From Microbacterium galbinum (GTDB lineage: Bacteria; Actinomycetota; Actinomycetes; Actinomycetales; Microbacteriaceae): a stretch of 64,000 bases of DNA. The notes beneath the pieces are model-generated. The model saw only the letters and a list, made by a program, of their open reading frames with translations, was not told the origin of the DNA and ran no database searches. Positions 48,725-56,981 of the stretch are shown here, piece after piece. The stretch covers positions 1,207,630-1,271,629 of the forward strand of contig NZ_CP078077.1 of NCBI RefSeq assembly GCF_023101185.1, written 5' to 3'. Numbering within the stretch: the stretch's first letter is position 1; each line of letters begins with the position of its first letter. The translations under genes were made by a program, and so were the position numbers.

Positions 48725-49315
48725 ATGACCTCGTCCGTTCCCGAGCTCGCACCCCTTACCCCCGGAGCACGCCGCGTGCTCGACGCCGCCTCGCAGCTCT
48801 TCTACGAGCGCGGCATCCATGCGGTCGGGGTTGACACGATCGCCGAGGTCGCCGGCGTCACCAAGAAGACCCTCTACGACCGGTTCGGCTCGAAGGAGGC
48901 GCTCGTCGTCGCCTACCTGCAGCACCGCGACGCGCGCTGGCGCGAGCATGTCGCCGCGCACCTCACCCGGGTTCCCGAGCCGGGCATCGACCGCGTGCTC
49001 GCGATCTTCGACGCCGCGATCACCTGGTCCGACGACAACAGCCCCAAGGGTTGCAGCGCCATCAACGCCCGCGCCGAGATCGGCGAGGGTAACGACGACC
49101 ACCCCGTCTTCCCCGAGGTCTCTCGCCAGAAGGTGTGGCTGTTCGACCTGTTCGACGAGCTCTGCGCCGAAGCCGGCATCCGCGATCACCGCGCCGTGGC
49201 GCAGGCGATGATGCTCCTCTACGAAGGGGCGATCGTCACGGTCGGCATGGCGACGTTCGCCGAACCCTTCGTCGTCGCGCGCGGCTGGGCGCGCGCGCTG
49301 CTCGCGCAGAACTGA
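48725..49315 (+). CDS. TetR-family repressor of the DMT transporter
   Basis: A 196-residue TetR protein. The helix-turn-helix is ARRVLDAASQLFYERGIHAVGVDTIAEVAGVTKKTLYDRFGSKEALVVAYLQHRD (about 15-68). The C-terminal half resembles TetR_C_33-like domains with TWSDDNSPKGCSAINARAEIGEGNDDHPVFPEVSRQKVWLFDLFDELCAEAG. It is divergent from the EamA transporter with a shared palindrome, so probably controls that transporter and itself. The ATG at 48725 has only 6 bases after the operator, a tight arrangement. Confidence 0.9.
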   Translation: MTSSVPELAPLTPGARRVLDAASQLFYERGIHAVGVDTIAEVAGVTKKTLYDRFGSKEALVVAYLQHRDARWREHVAAHLTRVPEPGIDRVLAIFDAAITWSDDNSPKGCSAINARAEIGEGNDDHPVFPEVSRQKVWLFDLFDELCAEAGIRDHRAVAQAMMLLYEGAIVTVGMATFAEPFVVARGWARALLAQN

Positions 49316-49333
49316 CCGCGTGACGGTGAGAGC

Positions 49334-50701
49334 TCAGCCCTGGGAGCCCTTGCCCGGTTTTCCCGCGTGGTCGGGCTTGTTGCCGTTCTGATCCGACGGG
49401 TTGTCCTTGGCCCCGTTGCCGGGGGTGCCCTTCTCGCCCTGACCGGAGTTTCCGTTCTCCCCGTCGTCGACGGTTTCGACGACGGACTCCGACGGCGCGA
49501 CGGGGTCGCTGACAACCTGGTCGCTCACCGGCGCCTCGGGCGCGACCTCCTCGGGCGCGACCTCGACAGAAGCGACCGCACGGGCCACGGCCTCCGAGAG
49601 CGCACTTCCCGAGGCGCCCGAGTCCGGGGCGAGGGCCATCGCGCCGGCGACGGAGACTCCGGCGACCACGAGCGCGGCTGCCCCGGCGATCACGCGCATG
49701 CGGGCCCGCCCGACGCGTGCGGGGCGCTCGGCGGGGAGAACGGCCGTGCGCCCCGTCTCGGCATCCGCAGCTCCGAGGTCGTCCTCGACGGTCGCCGCTT
49801 CGGCCACCGCGGGCGGAGCAATCCGGTCTGCGGCGGCACGACTCGTCGCCGGCTCGCCCCCGCTCAGGAGCGCGCCCGCCGCCCTGGCCACCTCCGCGGC
49901 GGTCGGTCGCCGATCCGGCTCCATCGCGGTCATCCGCTCGAGGAGGTCGCGCCACGCCGGATCGACATCGCCCGGAACCGGGGGCGATCCGGCCAGCCGT
50001 GCGATCGCGGCGGCGCGGCCCGAGCCGATCGGCGTGTATCCGGGTTCGCCGGTCAGCGCTTCGAGCACGACGAGGCCCAGCGCGAAGATGTCGGCGGGTG
50101 TGCCCGGGTCGTGGTCGCGCAACTGCTCGGGAGCCATGTAGGTGAGAGTGCCGAGCACGATGCCGGGCGTGGTGAGGCGCGATCCGTCGACGAGGCAGGC
50201 GATCCCGAAGTCGGCGAGCTTGGCCGTCCATGCTCCCCCGCTGCGCGTCCCACGCCTCTGCAGCAGAACGTTCGACGGCTTGACGTCGCGATGCACGATG
50301 CCGGCCGCGTGCGCGGCAGCGAGGCCCTGCGCCAGATCACGGGTGAGCGCGGCGAGTTCGCGCGAGGGGATCGGTCCCTGCGCCATGCGCTGGGCGAGCG
50401 TCGGCCCGTCGATGAACTCCATCACCAGGTACTGCGGCCGCCCCGGGTCGAGCTGGGCGTCGAAGAGGGTCACGAGCGACGGGTGATTGAGCGAGGCGAG
50501 CAGGGCCTTCTCGGTGTGCGCGCGTTCGACCGAGACCTTCGCCTCGTCTCCCGGATGGATCATCTTGATCGCGACCGTCCGCCCGAGATGCGTGTCCTCG
50601 GCGCGGTATACCGTCGCCATGCCGCCCTGTCCGACGCGGTCCTCGAGCAGGTACCGGCCGTCGAGCAGAGCCTCCGTCGGCGAGACGACTTCCAGCGTCA
50701 T
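49334..50701 (-). CDS. Membrane-anchored Ser/Thr protein kinase (PknB type)
   Basis: A 455-residue Hanks-type kinase. The glycine loop GQGGMATVY is at 25-33, the catalytic Lys46 in TVAIKMIHP, the catalytic loop HRDVKPSN at 137-144 and DFG at 164-166 and the MAPEQ segment at 189-193. One transmembrane segment is at about 336-357. Outside lies a ~100-residue tail ending NGNSGQGEKGTPGNGAKDNPSDQNGNKPDHAGKPGKGSQG, rich in Gly, Asn and Lys, with no PASTA repeats. So the sensing mode differs from PknB. The gene stands alone, between the TetR gene and a CitMHS carrier. The ATG at 50701 is the start of the conserved kinase fold. Confidence 0.88.
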   Translation of the reverse strand: MTLEVVSPTEALLDGRYLLEDRVGQGGMATVYRAEDTHLGRTVAIKMIHPGDEAKVSVERAHTEKALLASLNHPSLVTLFDAQLDPGRPQYLVMEFIDGPTLAQRMAQGPIPSRELAALTRDLAQGLAAAHAAGIVHRDVKPSNVLLQRRGTRSGGAWTAKLADFGIACLVDGSRLTTPGIVLGTLTYMAPEQLRDHDPGTPADIFALGLVVLEALTGEPGYTPIGSGRAAAIARLAGSPPVPGDVDPAWRDLLERMTAMEPDRRPTAAEVARAAGALLSGGEPATSRAAADRIAPPAVAEAATVEDDLGAADAETGRTAVLPAERPARVGRARMRVIAGAAALVVAGVSVAGAMALAPDSGASGSALSEAVARAVASVEVAPEEVAPEAPVSDQVVSDPVAPSESVVETVDDGENGNSGQGEKGTPGNGAKDNPSDQNGNKPDHAGKPGKGSQG

Positions 50702-50750
50702 CGGGTACTCCTCATCGCGAAATGTCGATCGATCCTCCGACTCTATGTCT

Positions 50751-50793
50751 CTCGATCGGCCGGAGTCAGTGGGCTTGACTCCGGCCGATCGAG
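50751..50793. terminator. Perfect 17-bp-stem hairpin between CitMHS and kinase genes
   Basis: CTCGATCGGCCGGAGTC and GACTCCGGCCGATCGAG form a perfect 17-bp stem with a 9-nt loop. It lies 22 bp downstream of the CitMHS stop on the minus strand and 50 bp upstream of the kinase start. A terminator for the carrier transcript is most likely. No T-tract. Confidence 0.65.
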
Positions 50794-50814
50794 TGGTTCG
50801 CTGCCTGCGAGGCG

Positions 50815-52335
50815 TCACGCCGCGAGCGGTACCGCCCCCACCAGCACGCCGACCGCGAGCATCACCAGCGACACCGCGCACGCCCGCCACAGCACCTTCT
50901 TGTGGTGGTCGCCGAGGTTGACGCTCGCGAGCGAGACGAGCAGCAGGATCGCCGGCACCAGCGGGCTCTGCAGGTGCACGGGCTGCCCGGTGATCGATGC
51001 CCGAGCCATCTCGACGGGTTCGATGCCGAAGTGCTCGGCACTCTGCGCCAGCACCGGCAGGATGCCGTAGTAGAAGGCGTCGTTCGACATGAAGAACGTC
51101 AGCGGGATCGACAGGATGCCGGTGATCACCGCGAGGAACGGCCCGAGCGCGGTGGGGATGGCGGTCGTGATCCAGCCGGCCATCGCGTCGACCATGCCCG
51201 TGCCGTTCAGCACGCCGACGAGCACGCCGGCGGCGAGAACCATCGACACCACACCGACGATGCTCGGGGCGTGGGCGACGATCTCGTCGGCCTGGCTCTT
51301 GAGCTTCGGGAAGTTGATCACCAGCGCGACTGCCGCCCCGACCATGAAGACGTAGGCGAGCGGGAAGATGTCGGCGACGAGCAGCACCATCACCGCCGCG
51401 GTGAGGGCGAGGTTGACCCAGATGAGCTTCGGGCGCAGCGTGGCGCGGTTCGGGTCGAGCATCGTGTCGGCCATCGCCGTGTCCTCGCGGTCGAGCAGCG
51501 CGGTCGCCGCCGGCAGGCCTCCGCGGCCACCGGCGAGGGTGACGATGTTGCCGGTGCGCAGCGTGGCCCGGGCGCCGGGGGTGGCGTTGCCGCCGCGGAA
51601 CACCTTCGAGCCGGTGCCCGCCGAGCCGCCGATGCGATCGGGGTCGATGCTGCCGAGGCGCTTGCGCTCTCCCAACCCGAGGAACCAGGCGAAGAGCAGG
51701 GCGACGATGAGACCGGCCGCCAGCGAGGGCAGCATCGGCACGAAGACGTCGGTGGGCTGCAGGCCGAGTGCGGTCGCGGCGCGCACGGTCGGGCCACCCC
51801 AGGGGACGATGTTCATGGTGCCGTTCATGAGCCCGGCGACGCAGGTGAGCACGACCGGGTTCATGCCCAGCTTCAGGTAGATGGGCAGCATCGCCGAGGT
51901 GGTGATGATGAAGGTCGTCGAGCCGTCGCCGTCGAGCGAGACCGCGCCGGCCAGGATCGCCGTGCCGAGCACGATCTTGGCCGGGTCGTCGCCGAGCAGC
52001 CGGGTGATGAAGCGGATGAGCGGGTCGAAGAGTCCGACGTCGATCATGATGCCGAAGTACATGATGGCGAACATCAGCAGCGCGGCGGTCGGTGCCATGT
52101 CGGAGATCGCGTCGATGATCATCTCGCCGAGGCCGAGACCGGCGCCGGCGAAGAGCCCGAACACCGTCGGCACCAGGATGAGGGCGACCATCGGGGTGAG
52201 GCGGCGGGTCATGATGAGCGCCATGAAGACGAGCACCATCGTGAACCCGAGGGCCACGAGCACGCCCTCGGGCGGCAGGAACGCCGTCGCGTAGCCCTCC
52301 TCGGCGGAGAGCAGGATCCCAGGTTCCACGTTCAC
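50815..52335 (-). CDS. CitMHS-family metal-citrate/tricarboxylate carrier
   Basis: A 506-residue carrier with about twelve hydrophobic segments. The N-terminal part has GYATAFLPPEGVLVALGFTMVLVFMALIMTRRLTPMVALILVPTVFGLFAG, and family-like loops are DGDGSTTFIITTSAMLPIYLKLGMNPVVLTCVAGLMNGTMNIVPWGGPT. This group co-transports citrate complexed with magnesium or calcium, with protons. GTG at 52335 (VNVEPGIL) is chosen because GAAGGAG lies just upstream. It is divergent from a CitA/CitB-like two-component system, the usual arrangement for citrate-responsive uptake. Confidence 0.88.
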   Translation of the reverse strand: MNVEPGILLSAEEGYATAFLPPEGVLVALGFTMVLVFMALIMTRRLTPMVALILVPTVFGLFAGAGLGLGEMIIDAISDMAPTAALLMFAIMYFGIMIDVGLFDPLIRFITRLLGDDPAKIVLGTAILAGAVSLDGDGSTTFIITTSAMLPIYLKLGMNPVVLTCVAGLMNGTMNIVPWGGPTVRAATALGLQPTDVFVPMLPSLAAGLIVALLFAWFLGLGERKRLGSIDPDRIGGSAGTGSKVFRGGNATPGARATLRTGNIVTLAGGRGGLPAATALLDREDTAMADTMLDPNRATLRPKLIWVNLALTAAVMVLLVADIFPLAYVFMVGAAVALVINFPKLKSQADEIVAHAPSIVGVVSMVLAAGVLVGVLNGTGMVDAMAGWITTAIPTALGPFLAVITGILSIPLTFFMSNDAFYYGILPVLAQSAEHFGIEPVEMARASITGQPVHLQSPLVPAILLLVSLASVNLGDHHKKVLWRACAVSLVMLAVGVLVGAVPLAA

Positions 52336-52504
52336 ATCGACTCCTTCGTCGTGTCGTGCATCAGAGCGGAGCACCGCGTGCGGCGCATCCCGAGAGACTA
52401 GGTCGATCGCAGACGCCGCGCGCGCTATGTCGCATTGCTGCACGTTGTGCGCGTAGCGTGTGTTCTGCGCATTGTGCTCACGACGCGACGAGGAGGTTGC
52501 CCCG

Positions 52505-54181
52505 GTGCGTTTCGCCACCCGACTGCTGCTCGTGCAGCTCGCGACCGTCGCCGCGGTCGTCACCGTCTGCACCCTCGTCTTCGGATGGCTCGGAGTGCAG
52601 CAGCTGCGCGCCGAGTCCGAGGCGACGGCGCTCAACATCGCCCGCACCCTCGCCGAGGACCCCGATGTCCGTCAGCTCGTCGCCGAGTTCTCCGCCGATC
52701 CGGGCACGCCCGCGGCCGCGGCGCTGCGCGGCGGACCCCTGCAGCAGATCTCGGTCGACGTCGCCGATCGCACCGATGCCCTGTTCGTCGTGATCACCGA
52801 CGATCACGGCATCCGCCTCGCCCACCCCAACCAGGATCTGCTCGGCCAGGTCGTCTCGACCCCGTTCGAAGAAGTGCTGCGCGGAACCGAGGTCGTCGAC
52901 TGGGAGGTCGGCACGCTCGGCGAATCGGCGCGCGCCAAGGTGCCGATCTACGCGACGGCCGGAGAGCCGCCGGTCGGCGAGGTGAGCGTCGGATTCGAGC
53001 GCGCGAGCGTCTTCGACGAACTGCCCGCCCTGATCGCGACGATCGCGGTCGCCGGGGTCGCAGCCCTGGGCTTGGCCGCCCTGGCCACGCTTCTGCTGCG
53101 GCGCCGCTTCGAGCGGCTGACGCTGGGCCTGCAGCCCGAAGACCTCGTCGCGCTCGTGCAGAATCAGGCCGCCGTGCTCGAGGGGGTCGGCGACGGCGTC
53201 TTCGCGGTCGACCCGGAGGGCGTCGTGCGCGTCTGCAACAGCGCGGCGGAGCGGATGCTGCAGCTCGACTCCCCCGTCGGTCGCCGCGTCTCGTCACTCG
53301 GCCTCGACGACACCGTGCGTCGTCTGCTCGACGGTCGCGGGGCGAGCGCCGAGACGGTGGTCGGCGATCGGGTGCTGTATCTCGATGCCCGCCCGGTCGT
53401 GCGCGAGGCCCGCCCGCTCGGGGTGGTCGTGGTCGTGCGGGATCGCACCGACATCGAGGCCCTGGCCGGTCGCCTCGAGACCGTGCGCGCGACGACCGAG
53501 GCACTGCGGGTGCAGCGCCACGAGTTCGCCAATCGCCTGCACGTGGTCTCCGGTCTGCTCGACGCCGACCGCGGACGTGAGGCACGCGCCTTCCTCGACG
53601 AGCTCACGCACCGCGGGTCGGTGGGCGGCGATGTCGAGGGGATCGAGCGGGTGCCCGATCCGTTCCTGCAGTCGTTCCTCGGAGCGACCGCGGTCACGGC
53701 CCGCGAGCGCGGTGTCGCGCTGGTCATCACCGACGACACGCTCCTGCTCGGTGAGGTGACCGCCGCCGAAGACGTCGCTGCCGTGCTGGGCAACCTGGTC
53801 GACAACGCGATCCGCGCTGCCGTCGCCGGCGCCGAGCCGCGACGGGTCGAGGTCACCCTCCTCACCGACGGCAGCGAGTTGGTGCTGACGGTCGCCGACT
53901 CCGGCGCGGGCGTCACCCCTCCCGACCGCGACCCCTTCGCCCCGACCACCGAGACGATCGCCGTGCGCTCCGGTTCCGACGCATCGGATGCCGGACCCGT
54001 GCACGGCCACGGCTACGGGCTGCCACTCTCCCGCGACCTCGCCCGTCGGCGCGGTGGGGACGTGTGGCTGATCTCGCCGGGCGGTGGTGGCGGCGAGGGC
54101 GCCCATGGCGCCGTCTTCGGCGCCCGCATCCCTTCGGCGGTGCGACCGCCCGACGACGACCGGCATCTGGAGGAACAGTGA
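52505..54181 (+). CDS. CitA/DcuS-type sensor histidine kinase
   Basis: A 558-residue two-transmembrane kinase: helix 1 at about 8-29, helix 2 at about 176-198. Between them is a PAS/Cache-like periplasmic domain with DALFVVITDDHGIRLAHPNQDLLGQ and GEVSVGFERASVFDEL, the citrate-binding type. A cytoplasmic PAS follows (about 215-320). The dimer H-box is LRVQRHEFANRLHVVSGLLD with His339. The ATPase has NLVDNAIRAAVAG and DSGAGV, then GHGYGLPLSRDLARRRGG. The GTG at 52505 follows GAGGAGG. It pairs with the next gene, overlapping it by 4 bp. The divergent CitMHS carrier is the likely target. Confidence 0.92.
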   Translation: MRFATRLLLVQLATVAAVVTVCTLVFGWLGVQQLRAESEATALNIARTLAEDPDVRQLVAEFSADPGTPAAAALRGGPLQQISVDVADRTDALFVVITDDHGIRLAHPNQDLLGQVVSTPFEEVLRGTEVVDWEVGTLGESARAKVPIYATAGEPPVGEVSVGFERASVFDELPALIATIAVAGVAALGLAALATLLLRRRFERLTLGLQPEDLVALVQNQAAVLEGVGDGVFAVDPEGVVRVCNSAAERMLQLDSPVGRRVSSLGLDDTVRRLLDGRGASAETVVGDRVLYLDARPVVREARPLGVVVVVRDRTDIEALAGRLETVRATTEALRVQRHEFANRLHVVSGLLDADRGREARAFLDELTHRGSVGGDVEGIERVPDPFLQSFLGATAVTARERGVALVITDDTLLLGEVTAAEDVAAVLGNLVDNAIRAAVAGAEPRRVEVTLLTDGSELVLTVADSGAGVTPPDRDPFAPTTETIAVRSGSDASDAGPVHGHGYGLPLSRDLARRRGGDVWLISPGGGGGEGAHGAVFGARIPSAVRPPDDDRHLEEQ

Positions 54182-54840
54182 CCGACGACATTCGCGTGCT
54201 CGTGATCGACGACGACTTCCGCGTGGCGGGCCTGCACCGCGACGCGGTGGCGAGCGTGCCCGGGTTCACCCCGCTCGAGGCGGTGCACACGCTCGACGCA
54301 GCCCGCCAGGCGCTGCGCGCGCATCAGCCCGACCTGCTGCTGGTCGATGCATATCTGCCGGATGGCGACGGCATCCGCTTCGTCGCCGACACCGAGCGCG
54401 ACGCGTTCGTGCTGTCCGCTGCGACGGATGCCGTGACCGTGCGGCGCGCGATCAACGCCGGCGCCCTCGCCTACCTCGCCAAGCCCTTCGACGCGGTGGC
54501 CCTCGTCGACCGGCTGCGCCGCTACGCACGCATGCGCAATCTGCTGGGCGGCGACGCGGCGCTCACCCAGGAGCGCATCGACCGTGCGCTGTCGATCATG
54601 GCCGGTGGCGCCGAGCCCGCGACCGTCTCGCGCTCGGCGACCGAACAGCTCATCCTCGACGGCCTGGGCGACGATGACGAGGCATCCGCCGCCGAAGTCG
54701 CGGAGCGCGTGGGAATCTCACGCGCGACGGCGCAGCGCCATCTCGCGGCCCTCGCGACGCGAGGCCAGGTCGAGGTGCGGTTGCGTTACGGCACCACCGG
54801 TCGGCCCGAGCATCGGTACGTGCGGGTGGGGAAGCGGTAG
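54178..54840 (+). CDS. CitB/DpiA-type response regulator
   Basis: A 220-residue response regulator. The receiver domain (1-120) has acidic residues D11-D13, the phosphoacceptor Asp57 in LLVDAYLPDGDGI and the Lys in YLAKPFD. The C-terminal part has a helix-turn-helix, EVAERVGISRATAQRHLAALATRGQVEVRLRYGTTGRPEHRYV, which is typical of CitB-like regulators. It overlaps the kinase stop as GTGA. It should activate the CitMHS carrier gene in response to citrate or a similar tricarboxylate. Confidence 0.91.
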   Translation: MTDDIRVLVIDDDFRVAGLHRDAVASVPGFTPLEAVHTLDAARQALRAHQPDLLLVDAYLPDGDGIRFVADTERDAFVLSAATDAVTVRRAINAGALAYLAKPFDAVALVDRLRRYARMRNLLGGDAALTQERIDRALSIMAGGAEPATVSRSATEQLILDGLGDDDEASAAEVAERVGISRATAQRHLAALATRGQVEVRLRYGTTGRPEHRYVRVGKR

Positions 54841-54894
54841 GCGGGCGGTGCTGCGACAGCGATCCGGCGCTGGCGCCCTATCGCCGGTGATGGG

Positions 54895-55668
54895 ATGCTG
54901 AGCAAGATGAAGCGTTCGACGAAGATCACGATGGTCGTGTCTGCAGCCGTCGTTACGGGGCTGCTCGTTCTCGCGCTGCCGGCGATGATCGGAGCCACGA
55001 CCTGGGTCACCGGAGTGTTCGGTGCGGGGTCGGGCTCTCCCGCCGCGACCGAGCCTCCGAATCCGACCGCCGACCCGGCATCCGATGATGGTCTGGTCGA
55101 CCTCGGCGACGGCATCTCGGTGCCCGCCGGCGGGCCGGGCGAGTGCACGAGCACCGCCCACATCAGCACGATGTCGACGCGAACCGACGACTCCGGCCCG
55201 TACTACTCGAAGCTCATCGGTGACCTTGTCGACAGGGGCCCGTCGGAGCTGGCCAGTGGCCAGGCACTCACTGACGAGGCTGGCGGCGTCTACGCATACG
55301 AGGTCGCTGCGGGCGACAGCGCGATCGCGATCGGCGAGCGATTCTGCATCGACTACATCACGGTCCAGTCGCACAACCATGTGCGCGCCGGCATGATCCA
55401 CGCAGGCAACATCCTCTACCTGCGTCCCGACCCGACACTTCCGTGGGTCAGTCCCTATGAGCCGTTCGACGTTCAGCCCGGCGAGCAGACCGGCCCGTAC
55501 TACGACGCGATCGACTTCATGCGCAATGCGGTCGTCGCGCAAGACCTCGCGGAGGCGCAGCGGGTGTGGGCCGGACTCGGCCCACACATTCATCCGGACG
55601 CCCGCACGATCGCGACGCGGGCGCTCGAGGCGGGCGACTGGGAGCTGCTGCGGCAGATGTTCCCGTGA
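54895..55668 (+). CDS. Membrane-anchored LysM-domain protein
   Basis: A 257-residue protein. One membrane segment (about 13-37: ITMVVSAAVVTGLLVLALPAMIGA) is followed by an acidic linker, a conserved middle (GPYYSKLIGDLVDRGPSELASGQALTDEAGG) and then a LysM-like unit (VYAYEVAAGDSAIAIGERFCIDYITVQSHNHVRAGMIHAGNILYLRP, about 145-191). LysM domains bind glycan such as peptidoglycan. The C-terminal 60 residues have no recognised domain. It is convergent with the ATPase gene, and the start codon at 54895 may also be the second ATG at 54907. Function unknown. Confidence 0.7.
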   Translation: MLSKMKRSTKITMVVSAAVVTGLLVLALPAMIGATTWVTGVFGAGSGSPAATEPPNPTADPASDDGLVDLGDGISVPAGGPGECTSTAHISTMSTRTDDSGPYYSKLIGDLVDRGPSELASGQALTDEAGGVYAYEVAAGDSAIAIGERFCIDYITVQSHNHVRAGMIHAGNILYLRPDPTLPWVSPYEPFDVQPGEQTGPYYDAIDFMRNAVVAQDLAEAQRVWAGLGPHIHPDARTIATRALEAGDWELLRQMFP

Positions 55669-55686
55669 TGCTGGGGCTCGACGCTG

Positions 55687-56919
55687 CTACTCGACGTCGG
55701 GCCAGTCGCTGGTGAGGAACGCCTCCAGCGCCCGGTGACGGAAGCTGTACGGCTTGCCTCGCGTGATGATGCCGCGGACGCGGTCGAGGCGCTGCGACGG
55801 AGGCCCCGCGTCGGTGGACTTCGCGAATCCCGCCTCCGTCGCGATCTTCGTGAGCGTCCGGTCGCTCGGCTGCAAGTCGGCCATCGCCTCGAGGAACTCG
55901 CGCTCACGCGAAGGAAGGCGATCGAGGATGCGCTCGACGTGTGAAGTGGCCTCCGCCTGCGCTTCGCGCCATCCACGCACGACCTCGTCGTACGTGATCA
56001 CATCGCCTCTGCCTGCGTACCACGCCTTCTGGCCGGCGAGTTGGAAGAGGAATGGCTCACCGCGCGAGAGGTCCACGATCGCTTCAGCTGCGGATGACTG
56101 CATCCGAATGCGGGCGAAGCCTCCTTCGCCGTCCGCAACTTCCCAGCCGTCGATCACGAGGGGACGCAGGGCGGTGCGGAGGTCGTCGTCCTCGAGTGGC
56201 GCCAGAACGGTTGTTGCGAACCGTCGGGTGAACGTCGCACCCTTGCGCGCTCCAGACGCCTCGTCGAACTCCGGCAGGCCGGTGAGGTAGACCGCGATCG
56301 GCAGCGAACGCTCCAGCCGCCCCACTCCAGGAACGTCGACCTCGACGATCCGTGTGATCGCGTCTCCGAGTGCGATCAGGAGCTGCGACAGCGTTCGCTC
56401 GTCGTCGATGTTCTGTATCTCGTCGATATGGATGAGGACCACGGTGCCGCGACCGATCGCGACCCGACCGATCTCGACGAGCATCTCGGTGAGTGCGCTG
56501 TGCGGCTCCTGTCCCTCCGATGGCGACAACGCGAGCGAGACACCGTTGATCGCGATGGACTCCACGCGTTGCAACAGACGCGTCAGTCGGGTCTCACGGC
56601 CCGTCGACAGTCCGGCCTTGTCGGCGATGACGAGGAGTTCGGCGGCTAAACGCTTGATCGGATCTGATCCGACCGCGATACGAATCTGCGGTGTGACCCA
56701 GTCCCCCTGGCGCTCCGCCTCATTGGCGATGCGCCGCACGAGCGACGATTTGCCCAGTCCCGGCTCGCCGAGGATCGTTCGGCCCCGCTCGAAAAGTCCC
56801 GCCTCGAGTCGCGGACGCAGAACATCGCGCCAATCACTGAGCTGAGCCGTTCGGCCGGCCCAGATCTCCGGCACGACGTCGGAGCCGGGCTGGAAGGGGT
56901 TGTTCAGAGCAGTGCGCAC
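55687..56919 (-). CDS. ORC1/Cdc6-like AAA ATPase (AAA_16 type)
   Basis: A 410-residue P-loop ATPase. Walker A GEPGLGKSS is at 51-59 and Walker B VVLIHIDEIQN at 160-170. Sensor-like and winged-helix-like parts follow (VDLSRGEPFLFQLAGQKAWYAG and, near the C-terminus, HVERILDRLPSREREFLEAMADLQPSDRTLTKIATEAGF). The N-terminus (NPFQPGSDVVPEIWAGRTAQL) matches orphan ATPases of bacteria and archaea that bind DNA or act in mobile elements. Two palindromes stand at its promoter. Composition is slightly less GC-rich than neighbours, which hints at acquisition. Role unknown. Confidence 0.78.
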   Translation of the reverse strand: MRTALNNPFQPGSDVVPEIWAGRTAQLSDWRDVLRPRLEAGLFERGRTILGEPGLGKSSLVRRIANEAERQGDWVTPQIRIAVGSDPIKRLAAELLVIADKAGLSTGRETRLTRLLQRVESIAINGVSLALSPSEGQEPHSALTEMLVEIGRVAIGRGTVVLIHIDEIQNIDDERTLSQLLIALGDAITRIVEVDVPGVGRLERSLPIAVYLTGLPEFDEASGARKGATFTRRFATTVLAPLEDDDLRTALRPLVIDGWEVADGEGGFARIRMQSSAAEAIVDLSRGEPFLFQLAGQKAWYAGRGDVITYDEVVRGWREAQAEATSHVERILDRLPSREREFLEAMADLQPSDRTLTKIATEAGFAKSTDAGPPSQRLDRVRGIITRGKPYSFRHRALEAFLTSDWPDVE

Positions 56920-56920
56920 G

Positions 56921-56936
56921 TTGATAAGTTTATCAG
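56921..56936. promoter_or_regulatory. TTGATAAGTTTATCAG, near-palindromic site upstream of the ATPase gene
   Basis: One of two related sites, this one immediately upstream of the ATPase start codon and imperfect at one end. The centre-to-centre distance to the second site is 32 bp, about three turns. Binding here would cover the start and block expression. Confidence 0.6.
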
Positions 56937-56950
56937 ACGATCCGACCGAA

Positions 56951-56970
56951 GCTTGATAAATTTATCAAGC
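56951..56970. promoter_or_regulatory. GCTTGATAAATTTATCAAGC, perfect 20-bp palindrome
   Basis: The second site, a perfect palindrome in the gap between the dnaB stop at 56982 and the ATPase start. It is AT-rich in a GC-rich region. The two sites likely bind one dimeric repressor cooperatively; the ATPase itself or an unseen regulator are candidates. Confidence 0.7.
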
Positions 56971-56981
56971 CTCTCTCCCGA

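Noticed and set aside
55687..56919. Prophage or integrated plasmid around the ATPase
   Set aside because: No integrase, structural genes, attachment-site duplication or tRNA were seen next to it.
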